From Aquitalea aquatilis (GTDB taxonomy: Bacteria; Pseudomonadota; Gammaproteobacteria; Burkholderiales; Chromobacteriaceae), in NCBI RefSeq assembly GCF_005155025.1, contig NZ_CP039731.1:3968001-4032000 (forward strand): a stretch of DNA of 64,000 nucleotides, in the 5' to 3' direction. Under the pieces are notes generated by a model, which did not search any database, was not told the origin of the DNA, and saw only the letters and a list, made by a program, of their open reading frames with translations. Position 1 is the stretch's first letter. Every line of letters starts with the position of its first letter. The position numbers were made by a program, and so were the translations under genes. Positions 1-9,615 of the stretch are shown piece by piece.

Positions 1-1992
1 TTTGTAGCGCAGATCCTGGCGCATCGGTTCGCGCACCAGACCTTCGCGCAGGATTTCCAGCGCCTGGTCGATGCGACCATAGGCAAGGTAGACCTCTGCC
101 TCGGCGATCAGGTCAACCGAGGCCAGATCGATACCTTCACCACGCTTGATGCCACTCATCAAGGTGGTCAACGGCCCCATGGTCAGCATGGATGCGTTAT
201 CAGCAGACGACTTGCTGGCAGGCTTGCTGCCGGACTCGGCTGCCTTACGCTGCCGCAGGCGCTGCGCCACCAGCAAGGCTCCCAGGCCGACGGCAGCGGC
301 ACCGCCGCCATACATCAGCGCCCCACTGTTGCGCAGGCTGTCCAGCACGTCATCCACCAGGAATGACGGTGGCGGGGCCTCGACAGCGGGCTTGACCGGC
401 GCGGCCGCCTTGACTGGCGGATGAGCGGGTTCCGCCGGCTTGACGGGCTGCGCTGCCGGAGCAGACGCAAGCACTGCAGCAGGCTGGCTGGCCACAGCAG
501 CAACGGCAGCAGCCGGCTGACTGGCTACGGCAGCCACCGCCGCTTGACTCGCCACAACGCGGGTTTCACCGGCAGCCGTACTGGCCGTTGCGGCTTTGGC
601 AATTTGCAGATTACGGATTTTCTGTTCCAGCTCCAGCGTCTTCTGCTGGGCATGTAACAGGGCCTGATCCTGCTTTTGCAGGATGGTTTTCAGGCGATCC
701 TCCTGAGCAGTGTCAGCCCCACCCACCGCCACCGCCTTGACTGCGGTCACCTGGGGAGCCGAGGCTGCCACCTTGGCTGCAGGATGGGCCGCTTCAGGAA
801 GCGGCTTGTTCATGGGTTTGAGGGTGACAGCATCGGACTTGGCCGGGGCTTTGGCTGCCGGCACCGGCGCTTCTTGCGCCACAGCGGGCGGCTCGGCTGC
901 AGCCGGAGAATTACCTGCCGTGGCCAGACGCCAGTCGGCCGGGTACTTCAGGGCTGCACCTGCGCGCAGGCGATTGACGTCACCAGAGATGAATGCATCC
1001 GGATTACTGCGATACAAGCGCTTGGCGATATCAGCCGGGTTACCGCCGCCCTTTACCCTGGAGGCGATCAGCGACAAGGTGTCGCCATGCAGAACCCGGT
1101 ATACCTTCAGCGGCTGCACCTTCTCCGCAGCACGCGCACTCTTGCCGGCGCTGACCGGATTGATGGAACGCTCTTCAACGGTGTAACCATTGGGGTCCAG
1201 CAGCAGATTGTAATGTTTCTGCGCATGGACATTGCCCGCCCCGACTTCCAGGCGGAAAGCCAGCACCGGGTCATTCATAGGCTGACTGCTGCGCAACAGC
1301 AGCATGGATTTGCCAGCCGGCGACTTGCTGATCTGGTGCGAGATGGAGGCAATCAGTTGCAATTGCTCGCCGCTGGGTGCGCCTTGCAGGCTATCGGCAG
1401 CCAGTGCCACCCGAACATTGTCAGTCTGCTTGACGGCAGTACCAAACAGCTCCAGCTCGGCCACCAGCGGCTCGCCCAGCTTGGACTTAACCTTGAGTTC
1501 GCCCAGACCGAGGCTGCTCAGGCGGGGCATCAGGTCTGGCGAGACGGCGGTTTTCTTGACGGTATCATCATGAGCCGGCTGCTTGTCCTTGCGCGGCGGG
1601 CCATCCCGCTGGTAATCAACTTCGAATTCACGCACCAGACGCCCGGCTGGCCAGTTCATTTCCACGGCAAAGCGCAATAGTGCTTCATCGAAATGGCTGG
1701 GGCCTTTGACCAGAATCTTCTGAATACCGCCATCCGCTTTGCGAATGGCAGAAAACTTCAGCACCGGTGCCGACTGGCTATAAGTCGACACCAGCGGATA
1801 TTTGTTGCGATCAGCCAGGCTGACCAGCACATTCCCTTGCGGATCTTCGTCCACCACGGGAATTTCCGCTTCAAAAGGCTGACCTTCCGAAGACAGGACA
1901 TGAATCGACCCCAGGCCGGCCAAGGCCGATCCTGCAGAGCCCATGCCGGCCAACAAAATGGCGAGCAAGGTCATGCTATGTTTTGAAGCCAT
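1..1992 (-). CDS. FimV-like peptidoglycan-binding protein, C-terminus cut by window edge
   Basis: Partial gene of about 664 codons whose 3' end lies outside the window. It opens with a signal peptide (MASKHSMTLLAILLAGMGS). Two consecutive FimV N-terminal-type segments follow, residues ~25-127 (LGSIHVLSSEGQPFEAEI) and ~158-262 (LGLGELKVKSKLGEPLVAEL). Next come a LysM-like segment near residue 300 (YRVLHGDTLSLIASRV), an Ala/Pro-rich linker with a short coiled coil, one membrane segment near residue 560, and the start of a cytoplasmic TPR-like region (AEVYLAYGRIDQALEILREG). FimV/TspA proteins anchor to the cell wall at the pole and support type IV pilus secretin assembly and twitching. It lies 151 bp downstream of a second fimV on the same strand and is probably co-transcribed. 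Family assignment is secure; which of the two copies does the classical FimV job is not known. Confidence 0.85.
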   Translation of the reverse strand, partial: MASKHSMTLLAILLAGMGSAGSALAGLGSIHVLSSEGQPFEAEIPVVDEDPQGNVLVSLADRNKYPLVSTYSQSAPVLKFSAIRKADGGIQKILVKGPSHFDEALLRFAVEMNWPAGRLVREFEVDYQRDGPPRKDKQPAHDDTVKKTAVSPDLMPRLSSLGLGELKVKSKLGEPLVAELELFGTAVKQTDNVRVALAADSLQGAPSGEQLQLIASISHQISKSPAGKSMLLLRSSQPMNDPVLAFRLEVGAGNVHAQKHYNLLLDPNGYTVEERSINPVSAGKSARAAEKVQPLKVYRVLHGDTLSLIASRVKGGGNPADIAKRLYRSNPDAFISGDVNRLRAGAALKYPADWRLATAGNSPAAAEPPAVAQEAPVPAAKAPAKSDAVTLKPMNKPLPEAAHPAAKVAASAPQVTAVKAVAVGGADTAQEDRLKTILQKQDQALLHAQQKTLELEQKIRNLQIAKAATASTAAGETRVVASQAAVAAVASQPAAAVAAVASQPAAVLASAPAAQPVKPAEPAHPPVKAAAPVKPAVEAPPPSFLVDDVLDSLRNSGALMYGGGAAAVGLGALLVAQRLRQRKAAESGSKPASKSSADNASMLTMGPLTTLMSGIKRGEGIDLASVDLIAEAEVYLAYGRIDQALEILREGLVREPMRQDLRYK

Positions 1993-2143
1993 GATCCGGA
2001 CTTCCCCGATTCCTGCTTAGGCAGGTTTTATTGCTAATGAACTACCCGGCTAAAACGTGTGCCATTCAATAGTAAAACCGACAATATTGCAAAACAGCGC
2101 GGCTGGCATCACAAAACTGGACCTGATCGACAAGCTCGGCGCA

Positions 2144-4522
2144 TCAGCTGCTGATTTTGGTAAGTAAAGCCTGGGCTTCTTGTTTCAAACTTCCTTGTGC
2201 TTCTCCGACCAGATCCTGCAACACTTCACGGGCACCGTCGCGGTCGCCCATGTCCAGATAAACTTTGGCCAGATCAAGCTTGGTAGACAAAGGATCATCC
2301 AGCAGGGTCATGCCCTCGGCCACGACCGGTGCAGGTTCGGGTGCAGGTGCGACCACCGGAGCAGCACTGACCGCTGCTGTTTCAGCAGGTGCCGCTGGCG
2401 CTGCTGCCGGCGTGGCAGCCACCATGTCTTCATACAGCGATTCAAAACCATCCGTGCTAGCGGCAGAAGCCGGCAGCTCGAGGGTGCCGGTTTCCGGCTG
2501 GCCCTGGTTGTCGGCGGCCATTTCAGCAGCCAGGCCATCCAGGTTGAAATCAAAATCCAGCAAATTGGTATCGGCCGCGGCTGGCTCGGCCAGGCTTGGT
2601 GCAGCGACAGGCTCGACCAGCGGAGCGGCTGCCAGTTCGGCATCCAGATCGAAATCCAGCATATTGGCATCCGCCACGGCTGGCGCGGACACGGGGGCAT
2701 CTTCTTCAAACAAGGCTGCGCGCAACGGGTCTGCTGCCGGCTCCGGCTCGACTACTGCCGCTGGCGGTGGCGTCTCAGCCTGCAGATCGCCAAACAGTTC
2801 GCGATCCAGATCGATAATACCGTCGTCAACAGCGGCGGCACTTTCCACTGGGGCCGCGTCTTCCGGCAACTGATACAGCGCATTGGCCGGATCAATACCC
2901 AGCCCCATGGCAGCCACCCTGGCCCAGGCCTGGCCCTTGCCATCGGTAGTGGCATGGAACTCGCGCGCCAGTTTTTCGAAATTGCCGGCGTCCGGGCGTG
3001 CGGCATACAGCTCAAGCAGTTTTTGACGCACTTCCTGGCGTGAGGGATCCTTGGCCAGCGCATCCTTGAGGATTTCCTCAGCCTGCGCATCACGCCCATA
3101 GGCCATATACACCTCAGCCTCGGCAACCGGATCGACTTCTGCTGCATCGATATCACCGGACGCCTGGGTGAAATTGGTCATGAAGGAGTGACCGCCACTG
3201 ACTGTTTGCGGTCCACTGCCGACTGCGCCGCGCCCCAGCACGGCATTATTGGTCTGGGTGGACAGCTGCAGCGAGGAAGCACCAGCTTTGCGGCGGCGGG
3301 CAATCAGCGCGCCCAGCAGCCCCAGCAGACCAACACCGGCCACACCACCACCAACCAGCGGCAGGTTGTCGATGAGGCGATCCAGCATGGAAGGTTCGGG
3401 CGGAGGGGGCGGCGGCGCAAGCGGCTTGTGCACCACGGCCGGTTTCGGCGCAGGGGCAGCCTCGGCAACCGGCATGCTGGCCGGCTGCAGCGTTTCCGTG
3501 GCTGGCATCGAAGCGGCTACTGACGCTGCGGCCTCGGCCTGCGGCTGAGAAGCTTGCGGCTTGCCGCTTTGCATGGCCTTGAGCTGCTGCTCCAAGGCCG
3601 AGATGCGGGCTTCGGCGTCCTTCAGCGATTGTTCACGCGCAGAAACCTGCTGTTCCAGTACGGAAAGCTTGGGATTCGACTGACCGGCCAGTGCGTCCGG
3701 CGGCAATATCTTGAGAACGTCTCCGCCCTGACCATGCGCTTGCGGCTTGGCATCGGCCACTGCTGTAGTCGGCGCAGCAGCACCGTCAGGGCGCAGGATG
3801 GCATTGACCCGCGCCGCAGACAGCGACTTGATCTTGGCAACAGGTGGCAGCTTCAGGGTAATACCTGCTTTCAGCGCACTGGGATTGCCATCACTGAAGG
3901 CATGCGGATTGGCCAGCACCAGCGCTGCCATGGTCTGCTCCAGCGTGGCACCCGGCGGAACGGCCTTGGCAGCCATGCCGCGCAGGGTCGAGCCGGAGCG
4001 CGTCTGCAACACGCCATGGCTGGTATTGCGGCTGGCTTTACCCGGCTTGCCCTGATAGCGGCTGGACAGGTTTTCATCAGCGTAGCGCGGGGCATCCTGC
4101 ACGATGGATTTGGATTGCGGAGCGTTATAGCTGGACGGATCAAGCAACACGGTATATTCGCGCACCGAACGGCCGGCACTGGTTTTGGCCTCTACGACAA
4201 AGCGTAAATACGGATCATTGATGGGAACGGCAGAACTGACGCGAATAATGGCACCATGCGCCGACGGAGCCAGCTGAAAACGCAGTGCCGACATCGTGCT
4301 GGCATAATCGACATTCAGGTCACGGAAGGTATCCGGACTGGCCAGGCCGATGCGTGCGCCTTCCAGTTCATTCGAGCGCACCCCGGTCAGCTCGATGTCC
4401 GCGTGAAAGGTTTCCCCCAGGAAGGATCGCACATTGATCCTGCCAAGTCCGGCCCATACATTTGCCGAGCAAACCACGGCTACCGCCAGTACGCTCAGCT
4501 TGAATTTTGCCTGATTATTCAC
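2144..4522 (-). CDS. fimV: FimV family protein (pilus assembly / polar landmark)
   Basis: 792 aa with a GTG start; an AAGG ribosome site sits about 7 bp upstream. Residues 1-24 are a signal peptide. Residues ~25-130 form the FimV N-terminal domain (LGRINVRSFLGETFHADIEL, ending REYTVLLDP). A LysM-like stretch lies around 180-225, a coiled coil at ~285-318, a Pro-rich linker before residue 378, and a single membrane helix at ~388-408 followed by RRRK. The long acidic cytoplasmic tail carries TPR-like blocks (~455-530) and the C-terminal FimV block (LDLAKVYLDMGDRDGAREVL). FimV spans the inner membrane, binds peptidoglycan and promotes type IV pilus secretin assembly; in Pseudomonas it also influences cAMP signalling. 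The gene order asd-usg1-fimV is typical of beta- and gammaproteobacteria, which supports the name. Confidence 0.88.
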   Translation of the reverse strand: MNNQAKFKLSVLAVAVVCSANVWAGLGRINVRSFLGETFHADIELTGVRSNELEGARIGLASPDTFRDLNVDYASTMSALRFQLAPSAHGAIIRVSSAVPINDPYLRFVVEAKTSAGRSVREYTVLLDPSSYNAPQSKSIVQDAPRYADENLSSRYQGKPGKASRNTSHGVLQTRSGSTLRGMAAKAVPPGATLEQTMAALVLANPHAFSDGNPSALKAGITLKLPPVAKIKSLSAARVNAILRPDGAAAPTTAVADAKPQAHGQGGDVLKILPPDALAGQSNPKLSVLEQQVSAREQSLKDAEARISALEQQLKAMQSGKPQASQPQAEAAASVAASMPATETLQPASMPVAEAAPAPKPAVVHKPLAPPPPPPEPSMLDRLIDNLPLVGGGVAGVGLLGLLGALIARRRKAGASSLQLSTQTNNAVLGRGAVGSGPQTVSGGHSFMTNFTQASGDIDAAEVDPVAEAEVYMAYGRDAQAEEILKDALAKDPSRQEVRQKLLELYAARPDAGNFEKLAREFHATTDGKGQAWARVAAMGLGIDPANALYQLPEDAAPVESAAAVDDGIIDLDRELFGDLQAETPPPAAVVEPEPAADPLRAALFEEDAPVSAPAVADANMLDFDLDAELAAAPLVEPVAAPSLAEPAAADTNLLDFDFNLDGLAAEMAADNQGQPETGTLELPASAASTDGFESLYEDMVAATPAAAPAAPAETAAVSAAPVVAPAPEPAPVVAEGMTLLDDPLSTKLDLAKVYLDMGDRDGAREVLQDLVGEAQGSLKQEAQALLTKISS

Positions 4523-4640
4523 AGTCTACCTTCCGGCACTTATTTGTCTTGATCTTATTCGCTCGGTTTGCCCATCGCAGGCAAAGAGCTGGCAACTAGT
4601 GCCATCTTAGGCCCTAGCCAAGCTTTTAGCTAGATTACAT

Positions 4641-4667
4641 AACAACAAAACCCCGGATGAACCGGGG
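4641..4667 (-). terminator. Rho-independent terminator after usg1
   Basis: A 6-bp GC stem (CCCCGG / CCGGGG at 4651-4667, 5-nt loop) is followed on the minus strand by TTTTGTTGTT. It begins about 10 bp past the usg1 stop codon and separates usg1 from fimV. Confidence 0.85.
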
Positions 4668-4675
4668 CTTTACAT

Positions 4676-5677
4676 TTATTCAAACACGCCTGCTTTATAC
4701 ATGGCCTCGGCAACCAGTACGCAATTCAATGCCGCGCCAACGCGCACATTATCTGCCGCCAACCAGAATTGAATGGTATTTCCCGTTTTGCGCAAGCGGC
4801 TGATCCATACCCCGTCATTACCGGTTGCTTCCATCGGCGTAATATGGCCGCCATGCTGATCGGCCGTGACACATTGCAATCCTGCCGCCACCAGACGATT
4901 TTTGACTTGTACCAGATCAATATCAGCAGCGACCTCCAGGCTAACCGCCCAGGCATGTCCGAAGAAAACCGGCACCCGTACTGCAGTGGCCTCAATCGGC
5001 AATTCTGCTTGCTGCAACAGCCGGCGCAATTCCAGCATGATCGAACGTTCTTCTTCCGCCATACCGTCCTCATCCAGCGCACCAATCTGCGGCAGCACAT
5101 TAAAGGCGATACGCTTTTCAAATACGGTATTTTCCGATTCGCGCTGCGAGAACAAGGCGGTGGTTTGCTCGGCCAGTTCTTCCAGGGCCTTTTGACCACT
5201 GCCGGAAACCGACTGATAAGTTGCCACGGTCAGCCGCTTGGGCTGCAAGGGCAGCAAGGGGCGCAGCGCCATGGCCAGCGGGGTGACCGTGCAATTGGGA
5301 ACCGCAACCAGCGCACCAGCTTCCAGGCCGGCCAGCTGTTCGGCATTGACTGCCGGCACCACCAGCGGCACTTCGGCATCCAGGCGGAAGGCCGAGCTGA
5401 AATCGATGACCGTAACCCCGGCTGCGCGCGCTTGCGGCACGTATTCACGCGCCACGCTGTCGCCGGCAACAAAAATCGCCAGCGCCACATTCTCGAAACC
5501 AAACTCGTCCAACTGACGAATATCCAGCTCCAGATTGCCATAGCTGACGGTAGACGCTTCATGCTCCGGGCCATCCACGGCAAACACCCGCTCCGCCGGG
5601 AACTGGCGCTGGGCCAGCAGTTCGAGAACAGATTGGCCAACCAGGCCAGCGGCACCTACCACAGCAAGCTGCATCAT
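4676..5677 (-). CDS. usg: USG-1 / aspartate-semialdehyde dehydrogenase paralogue
   Basis: 333 aa, homologous to aspartate-semialdehyde dehydrogenase of the Gram-positive/archaeal-like subtype and positioned like the USG-1 gene that follows asd in many proteobacteria. An N-terminal Rossmann motif (VVGAAGLVGQ) is present. The ASD catalytic landmarks seem kept: Cys129 in VPNCTVTPL, Gln155 in TYQSVSGSG, Arg234 and His241 in VRVPVFFGHAW. USG-1 proteins are usually regarded as having no proven ASD activity. The gene lies 136 bp downstream of bona fide asd but is separated from it by a terminator, and has its own terminator. The start is the first of two ATG codons, with AAGGA upstream. It could be a second active ASD or an enzyme for a related semialdehyde; the sequence cannot decide. 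Confidence 0.8.
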   Translation of the reverse strand: MMQLAVVGAAGLVGQSVLELLAQRQFPAERVFAVDGPEHEASTVSYGNLELDIRQLDEFGFENVALAIFVAGDSVAREYVPQARAAGVTVIDFSSAFRLDAEVPLVVPAVNAEQLAGLEAGALVAVPNCTVTPLAMALRPLLPLQPKRLTVATYQSVSGSGQKALEELAEQTTALFSQRESENTVFEKRIAFNVLPQIGALDEDGMAEEERSIMLELRRLLQQAELPIEATAVRVPVFFGHAWAVSLEVAADIDLVQVKNRLVAAGLQCVTADQHGGHITPMEATGNDGVWISRLRKTGNTIQFWLAADNVRVGAALNCVLVAEAMYKAGVFE

Positions 5678-5730
5678 CCGAATAAATCCTTACATTCTTG
5701 GAAAAGGCTGATTGTACCTCAGCCAAAAGC

Positions 5731-5754
5731 AAAGGGCGCGTTAAGGCGCCCTTT
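5731..5754 (-). terminator. Terminator after asd
   Basis: A perfect 9-bp stem (AAAGGGCGC / GCGCCCTTT) with a 6-nt loop lies 60 bp downstream of the asd stop. The minus strand continues GCTTTTGG. It sits between asd and usg1. Confidence 0.8.
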
Positions 5755-5813
5755 GCAGTGTAGTCGATTCCGGCGACAGTCCGGTTAAAGCCTTACAACC
5801 ATGTCAAGCCGAA

Positions 5814-6920
5814 TCAGCGCTCGATCAGGATGCGCAGCATGCGGCGCAGCGGTTCGGCCGCACCCCACAGCAGCTGGTCACCGATAACGAAGGCCGACAG
5901 GTATTCGCCACCCATGTTCAGCTTGCGCACACGGCCGACGCCCACTTCCAGCCCGCCGGTAATGGCAGCCGGGGTCAGTTCCTTGACACTGATTTCGCGG
6001 TCGTTCGGTACCCACTTCACCCAGTCATTGCCCGACTTGATGATGGCTTCGATTTCAGCCAGCGGCAGGTCTTTTTTCAGTTTAATGGTCAGAGCCAGGC
6101 TGTGGCAGCGCATGGCACCGATGCGCACGCACAGGCCATCCACCGGAATGGCGGCTTCGTTGCCCAGAATCTTGTTGACCTCGGCCTGGCCCTTCCACTC
6201 TTCCTTGGACTGGCCATTGTCCAGCTGCTTGTCGATCCAGGGGATCAGACCACCAGCCAGCGGCGCACCAAAGAATTCGGTCGGTACGTCTTCGCGGATG
6301 GCGGCAGCCACCTTGCGGTCGATGTCCAGAATGGCAGACGACGGCGTGGCCAGCTCGTCGGCCACGGCAGCGTGTACCACGCCCATGCCCTTGAGCAGTT
6401 CGCGCATGTGGTTGGCACCACCACCGGAAGCTGCCTGATAAGTCATGGAAGACACCCACTCCACCAGACCTTCACGGAACAGACCGCCCATGCCCATCAG
6501 CATGATGGAGTTGGTACAGTTGCCGCCGATGTAGTCCTTCACACCCTTGGCCAGTGCCGCATCGATCACATTGCGGTTAACCGGGTCCAGCACGATGACG
6601 GCATCGTCCGCCATGCGCAGGGTGGAAGCTGCATCGATCCAGTAGCCAGTCCAGCCGGCTGCGCGCAGTTGCGGGTAGATGTCGCTGGTGTAGTCGCCAC
6701 CCTGACAGGTGACGATGGCGTCCATGGCCTTCAGTTCGTCGATGTTCTTGGCATCTTTCAATGCCGGTACGTCACGGCCGATGTCCGGGCCTTTGCCACC
6801 GACATTGGAAGTGGTGAAGAACACCGGTTCGTTGATGACAGCGAAATCGTTCTCTTCACGCATACGTTGCATCAGCACGGAACCAACCATGCCACGCCAG
6901 CCTACAAAGCCTACTTTCAC
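5814..6920 (-). CDS. asd: Aspartate-semialdehyde dehydrogenase
   Basis: 368 aa, full length for the Gram-negative Asd subtype. It reduces aspartyl-4-phosphate to aspartate semialdehyde with NADPH, the branch point to lysine/diaminopimelate, threonine and methionine. The N-terminus carries the NADP-binding motif ([13 protein letters not shown]). Catalytic Cys135 is in [11 protein letters not shown], Gln162 in TYQAASGGG, and the substrate Arg and His are near 266 and 273 ([13 protein letters not shown]). The start is GTG, with AGGAG 8 bp upstream. It is the last gene after the leu cluster, 142 bp from leuB, with a hairpin in that gap, so it may be read from its own promoter or by read-through. 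Confidence 0.97.
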   Translation of the reverse strand: MKVGFVGWRGMVGSVLMQRMREENDFAVINEPVFFTTSNVGGKGPDIGRDVPALKDAKNIDELKAMDAIVTCQGGDYTSDIYPQLRAAGWTGYWIDAASTLRMADDAVIVLDPVNRNVIDAALAKGVKDYIGGNCTNSIMLMGMGGLFREGLVEWVSSMTYQAASGGGANHMRELLKGMGVVHAAVADELATPSSAILDIDRKVAAAIREDVPTEFFGAPLAGGLIPWIDKQLDNGQSKEEWKGQAEVNKILGNEAAIPVDGLCVRIGAMRCHSLALTIKLKKDLPLAEIEAIIKSGNDWVKWVPNDREISVKELTPAAITGGLEVGVGRVRKLNMGGEYLSAFVIGDQLLWGAAEPLRRMLRILIER

Positions 6921-6954
6921 GGGTTTCTCCTGGGATCTGTCTCTAAAGTTGCGA

Positions 6955-6986
6955 TTGGCCCGTCAACGCAAGCGTTAGCGGGCCAA
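6955..6986. other. Long hairpin between leuB and asd
   Basis: An 8-bp outer stem (TTGGCCCG / CGGGCCAA) encloses an inner 5-bp stem (AACGC / GCGTT). A T-rich run follows on the plus strand, not on the minus strand where leuB and asd lie. It could be the leuB terminator acting without a T-run, an asd leader structure, or a stop for antisense transcription. Confidence 0.5.
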
Positions 6987-7062
6987 GTATTTTTATTACT
7001 CCATTGTGCAGCGCGATAGCGACTGAGGCAATGGGGTCAACCCTATCCGGGTGAAGTTTTTT

Positions 7063-8127
7063 TTACAGCGCTGCCACCACCGCGTCACCCATGCCGGAGC
7101 AGCTGACTTTCTGGCAGCCCGCTTCGAAGATGTCGCCGGTGCGGTAGCCTTGGGCCAGCACGCGCTTGACGGCGTTTTCCACGCGCTGGGCAGCTTCTTC
7201 CTGGGCAAAGGTGTAGCGCAGCATCATGGCGGCAGACAGGATGGTGGCCAGCGGATTGGCCAGGTTCTTGCCAGCGATATCCGGGGCGGAACCATGCGAA
7301 GGTTCGTACAGACCCTTGTTGTTCTGGTCGAGCGAAGCAGACGGCAGCATGCCGATGGAGCCGGTGAGCATGGACGCTTCGTCGGACAGGATGTCGCCGA
7401 AAATATTGCCGGTCACCATCACGTCGAACTGCTTGGGATTGCGCACCAGCTGCATGGCGGCGTTGTCCACATACATGTGGCTCAGTTCCACCTGCGGGTA
7501 TTCGCGCGCCACGTCGATCATGATTTCTTTCCAGAACTCGGTGGTTTCCAGCACATTGGCCTTGTCCACCGAACACAGCTTCTTGTTGCGCTTCATGGCA
7601 ATGCCGAAGGCAACGTGGGCGATGCGACGCACTTCGCTTTCGCTGTAGCGCATGGTGTTGAAGGCTTCACGTTCGCCCTGCTCGTTCACGCCCATGCCGC
7701 GCGGCTGACCAAAGTAGATGTCACCGGTAAGTTCGCGCACGATCATGATATCCAGGCCCGACACCACTTCCGGCTTCAGGGTGGAGGCATTGGCCAGTTC
7801 CGGATACAGGATGGCCGGACGCAGGTTGGCAAACAGGTTCAGGTCCTTGCGGATGGCCAGCAGGCCACGCTCGGGGCGCAGCGGACGATCCAGCGTGTCG
7901 TATTGCGGGCCGCCCACGGCACCCAGCAGCACGGCATCGGCTGCGCGGCACAGCTTCTGGGTGAATTCCGGATACGGCACGCCATAGGCATCGTAGCCAG
8001 CACCACCCAGCGGGGCTTCTTCCAGTTCGATGGGCAGACCATCCTGACGCAGCACATCCAGCACGCGACAGGCCTGGGCAATGATTTCCGGACCAATGCC
8101 GTCACCCGGCAATACGGCGATTTTCAT
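7063..8127 (-). CDS. leuB: 3-isopropylmalate dehydrogenase
   Basis: 354 aa, complete. It oxidises and decarboxylates (2R,3S)-3-isopropylmalate to 4-methyl-2-oxopentanoate with NAD+, the third leucine-pathway step. The N-terminus [15 protein letters not shown] is diagnostic. The substrate-binding arginines lie in the [14 protein letters not shown] region, and the NAD-binding segment [17 protein letters not shown] is intact. A ribosome site AAAGGA precedes the ATG. It is the last leu gene of the cluster, 42 bp after the methyltransferase gene. Confidence 0.98.
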   Translation of the reverse strand: MKIAVLPGDGIGPEIIAQACRVLDVLRQDGLPIELEEAPLGGAGYDAYGVPYPEFTQKLCRAADAVLLGAVGGPQYDTLDRPLRPERGLLAIRKDLNLFANLRPAILYPELANASTLKPEVVSGLDIMIVRELTGDIYFGQPRGMGVNEQGEREAFNTMRYSESEVRRIAHVAFGIAMKRNKKLCSVDKANVLETTEFWKEIMIDVAREYPQVELSHMYVDNAAMQLVRNPKQFDVMVTGNIFGDILSDEASMLTGSIGMLPSASLDQNNKGLYEPSHGSAPDIAGKNLANPLATILSAAMMLRYTFAQEEAAQRVENAVKRVLAQGYRTGDIFEAGCQKVSCSGMGDAVVAAL

Positions 8128-8169
8128 GATTTATCCTTTGGTTTCTGTATTTGTTTGTTTTTGAATGCT

Positions 8170-8931
8170 TCACGCCGCCCACAGCACGATCACGTCGACC
8201 GTAAAGCTGCCATCCGCCTCGATGGCGTAGTAATCGCGCACTTCCTGGCCGACGGACTTCTGCAACAGGCGAATGGCCTGACGCAGGGTTTCCGGCGTAC
8301 GCATGCGCTCCACCCATACGCCAAATTCCAGCCGCAGCTTTTGCCGCGTCACCTGCTGCACTTGCCAGCCGGCACCGGACAATGCGCTCAGCCACTCGGC
8401 CATGGCGTAGTTATGCACATGACTGGTATCACGCAGCACCTCGACGGTCTGCAGATAGGTATCCAGCAGCGGCTGACCGGGCGACATCACATCAATGAAG
8501 GCCAGCCGGCCACCCGGCTTGAGCACCCGGCGCGCTTCACGCAGCGCCAGAGCCAGATCACCCCAGTGGTGGGCGGAGTAGCGACTGAACACGAAGTCGA
8601 ATTCGCCATCGGCAAAAGGGAGTCGTTCGGCCGCGCCTTGCTGGGTGGTGAGCGTGCCGAGGCCACGCGATGCAGCCTCGTCCGCCACCACCTGCAACAT
8701 GCTGGCCGACAAGTCATAGGCCACCACGCTGGCGGCGTGTTCGGCAATCTGGAAGCTGACATGGCCAGCGCCGCAGCCCAGATCCAGTACCCGCGCCGCG
8801 CCGTGTTCACGCACGGCTTGCTGTAGCTGGGCAAACTCCGCGCCCTGGGCGTGTACCTGGCTGTGCAGGTAGGCCGCGGCCTGGGCACCAAACTGCTGTT
8901 GGACGTGCTCTGCGTGTGCGCTCTGGCTCAT
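8170..8931 (-). CDS. Class I SAM-dependent methyltransferase (UbiE/type 11 fold)
   Basis: 253 aa from the ATG at 8931, which has GGAG 6 bp upstream; an in-frame TTG at 8943 is less likely. SAM-binding motif I is VLDLGCGAGH (residues ~48-57), followed by an acidic residue in VVAYDLS and the later motifs FDFVFSRYSAHHW and RRVLKPGGRLAFIDV. The Methyltransf_11 domain fills the first two-thirds. The substrate is unknown. The gene sits inside the leucine operon between leuD (12 bp away) and leuB (42 bp away), so it is surely co-transcribed. A role in leucine synthesis is not established. Confidence 0.85.
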   Translation of the reverse strand: MSQSAHAEHVQQQFGAQAAAYLHSQVHAQGAEFAQLQQAVREHGAARVLDLGCGAGHVSFQIAEHAASVVAYDLSASMLQVVADEAASRGLGTLTTQQGAAERLPFADGEFDFVFSRYSAHHWGDLALALREARRVLKPGGRLAFIDVMSPGQPLLDTYLQTVEVLRDTSHVHNYAMAEWLSALSGAGWQVQQVTRQKLRLEFGVWVERMRTPETLRQAIRLLQKSVGQEVRDYYAIEADGSFTVDVIVLWAA

Positions 8932-8943
8932 GTCATTCTCCAA

Positions 8944-9588
8944 TCAGGCCTGATGGAACAACCAGGGCTGGCTTTGGCGACGCGCCGCCTCGTAAGTCTT
9001 GATGGTGTCGGCGTGTTGCAAGGTAAGGCCGATTTCATCCAGGCCACCCAGCAGGCAGTGCTTGCGATGCTCGGTGACATCAAAAGCAAACGACTGACCG
9101 GACGGGGTGGTGATGGTCTGCGCTGCCAGATCTACCGTCAGGCGGTAGCCTTCATTGGCTGCGCATTCGCGGAACAGCTGGTCGACCACCTCGGCTGGCT
9201 GGACGATGGGCAACAGGCCATTTTTGTAGCAGTTGTTGAAGAAGATGTCGGCAAAGCTGGGCGCAATCACCACGCGGAAGCCCTGATCATCCAGCGCCCA
9301 CGGCGCGTGTTCGCGGCTGGAACCACAGCCAAAGTTTTCCCGTGCCAGCAATACCTGGGCACCGGCGTAGCGCGGGAAGTTGAGCACGAAATCCGGATTA
9401 ATCGGACGCACACTGTTGTCCATGCCCGGTTCGCCGTGGTCCAGATAGCGCCACTCGTCGAACAGATTCGGGCCAAAGCCGGAACGGTTGATCGACTTCA
9501 GAAACTGCTTGGGGATGATGGCGTCGGTATCGACGTTGGCGCGATCAAGCGGGCACACCAGCCCGTCGAGTGTATTGAATGCTTTCAT
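8944..9588 (-). CDS. leuD: 3-isopropylmalate dehydratase small subunit
   Basis: 214 aa, normal length. It pairs with LeuC to isomerise 2-isopropylmalate to 3-isopropylmalate through dehydration and rehydration. Recognisable segments are [20 protein letters not shown] at the N-terminus and [15 protein letters not shown] in the middle, which forms the swivelling domain that contributes substrate contacts. It lies between the small lipoprotein gene and the methyltransferase gene in the leu operon. Confidence 0.97.
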   Translation of the reverse strand: MKAFNTLDGLVCPLDRANVDTDAIIPKQFLKSINRSGFGPNLFDEWRYLDHGEPGMDNSVRPINPDFVLNFPRYAGAQVLLARENFGCGSSREHAPWALDDQGFRVVIAPSFADIFFNNCYKNGLLPIVQPAEVVDQLFRECAANEGYRLTVDLAAQTITTPSGQSFAFDVTEHRKHCLLGGLDEIGLTLQHADTIKTYEAARRQSQPWLFHQA

Positions 9589-9615
9589 TGGGATTCTTTC
9601 CGAATCTGGCTGCCC

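Noticed and set aside
676-1680. Long plus-strand open frame (334 codons) opposite the FimV-like gene
   Set aside because: It is the reverse of a GC-rich gene with a signal peptide and clear FimV domains; the plus-strand translation has no recognisable protein.
2012-2032. Small hairpin CCTGC-TTAG-GCAGG with a T-run on the plus strand between the two fimV genes
   Set aside because: No plus-strand gene is present for it to terminate, and the 5-bp stem is short; probably chance.
7051-8826. 591-codon plus-strand frame opposite leuB and the methyltransferase gene
   Set aside because: leuB and the methyltransferase on the minus strand are unmistakable; this is a shadow frame without a ribosome site.
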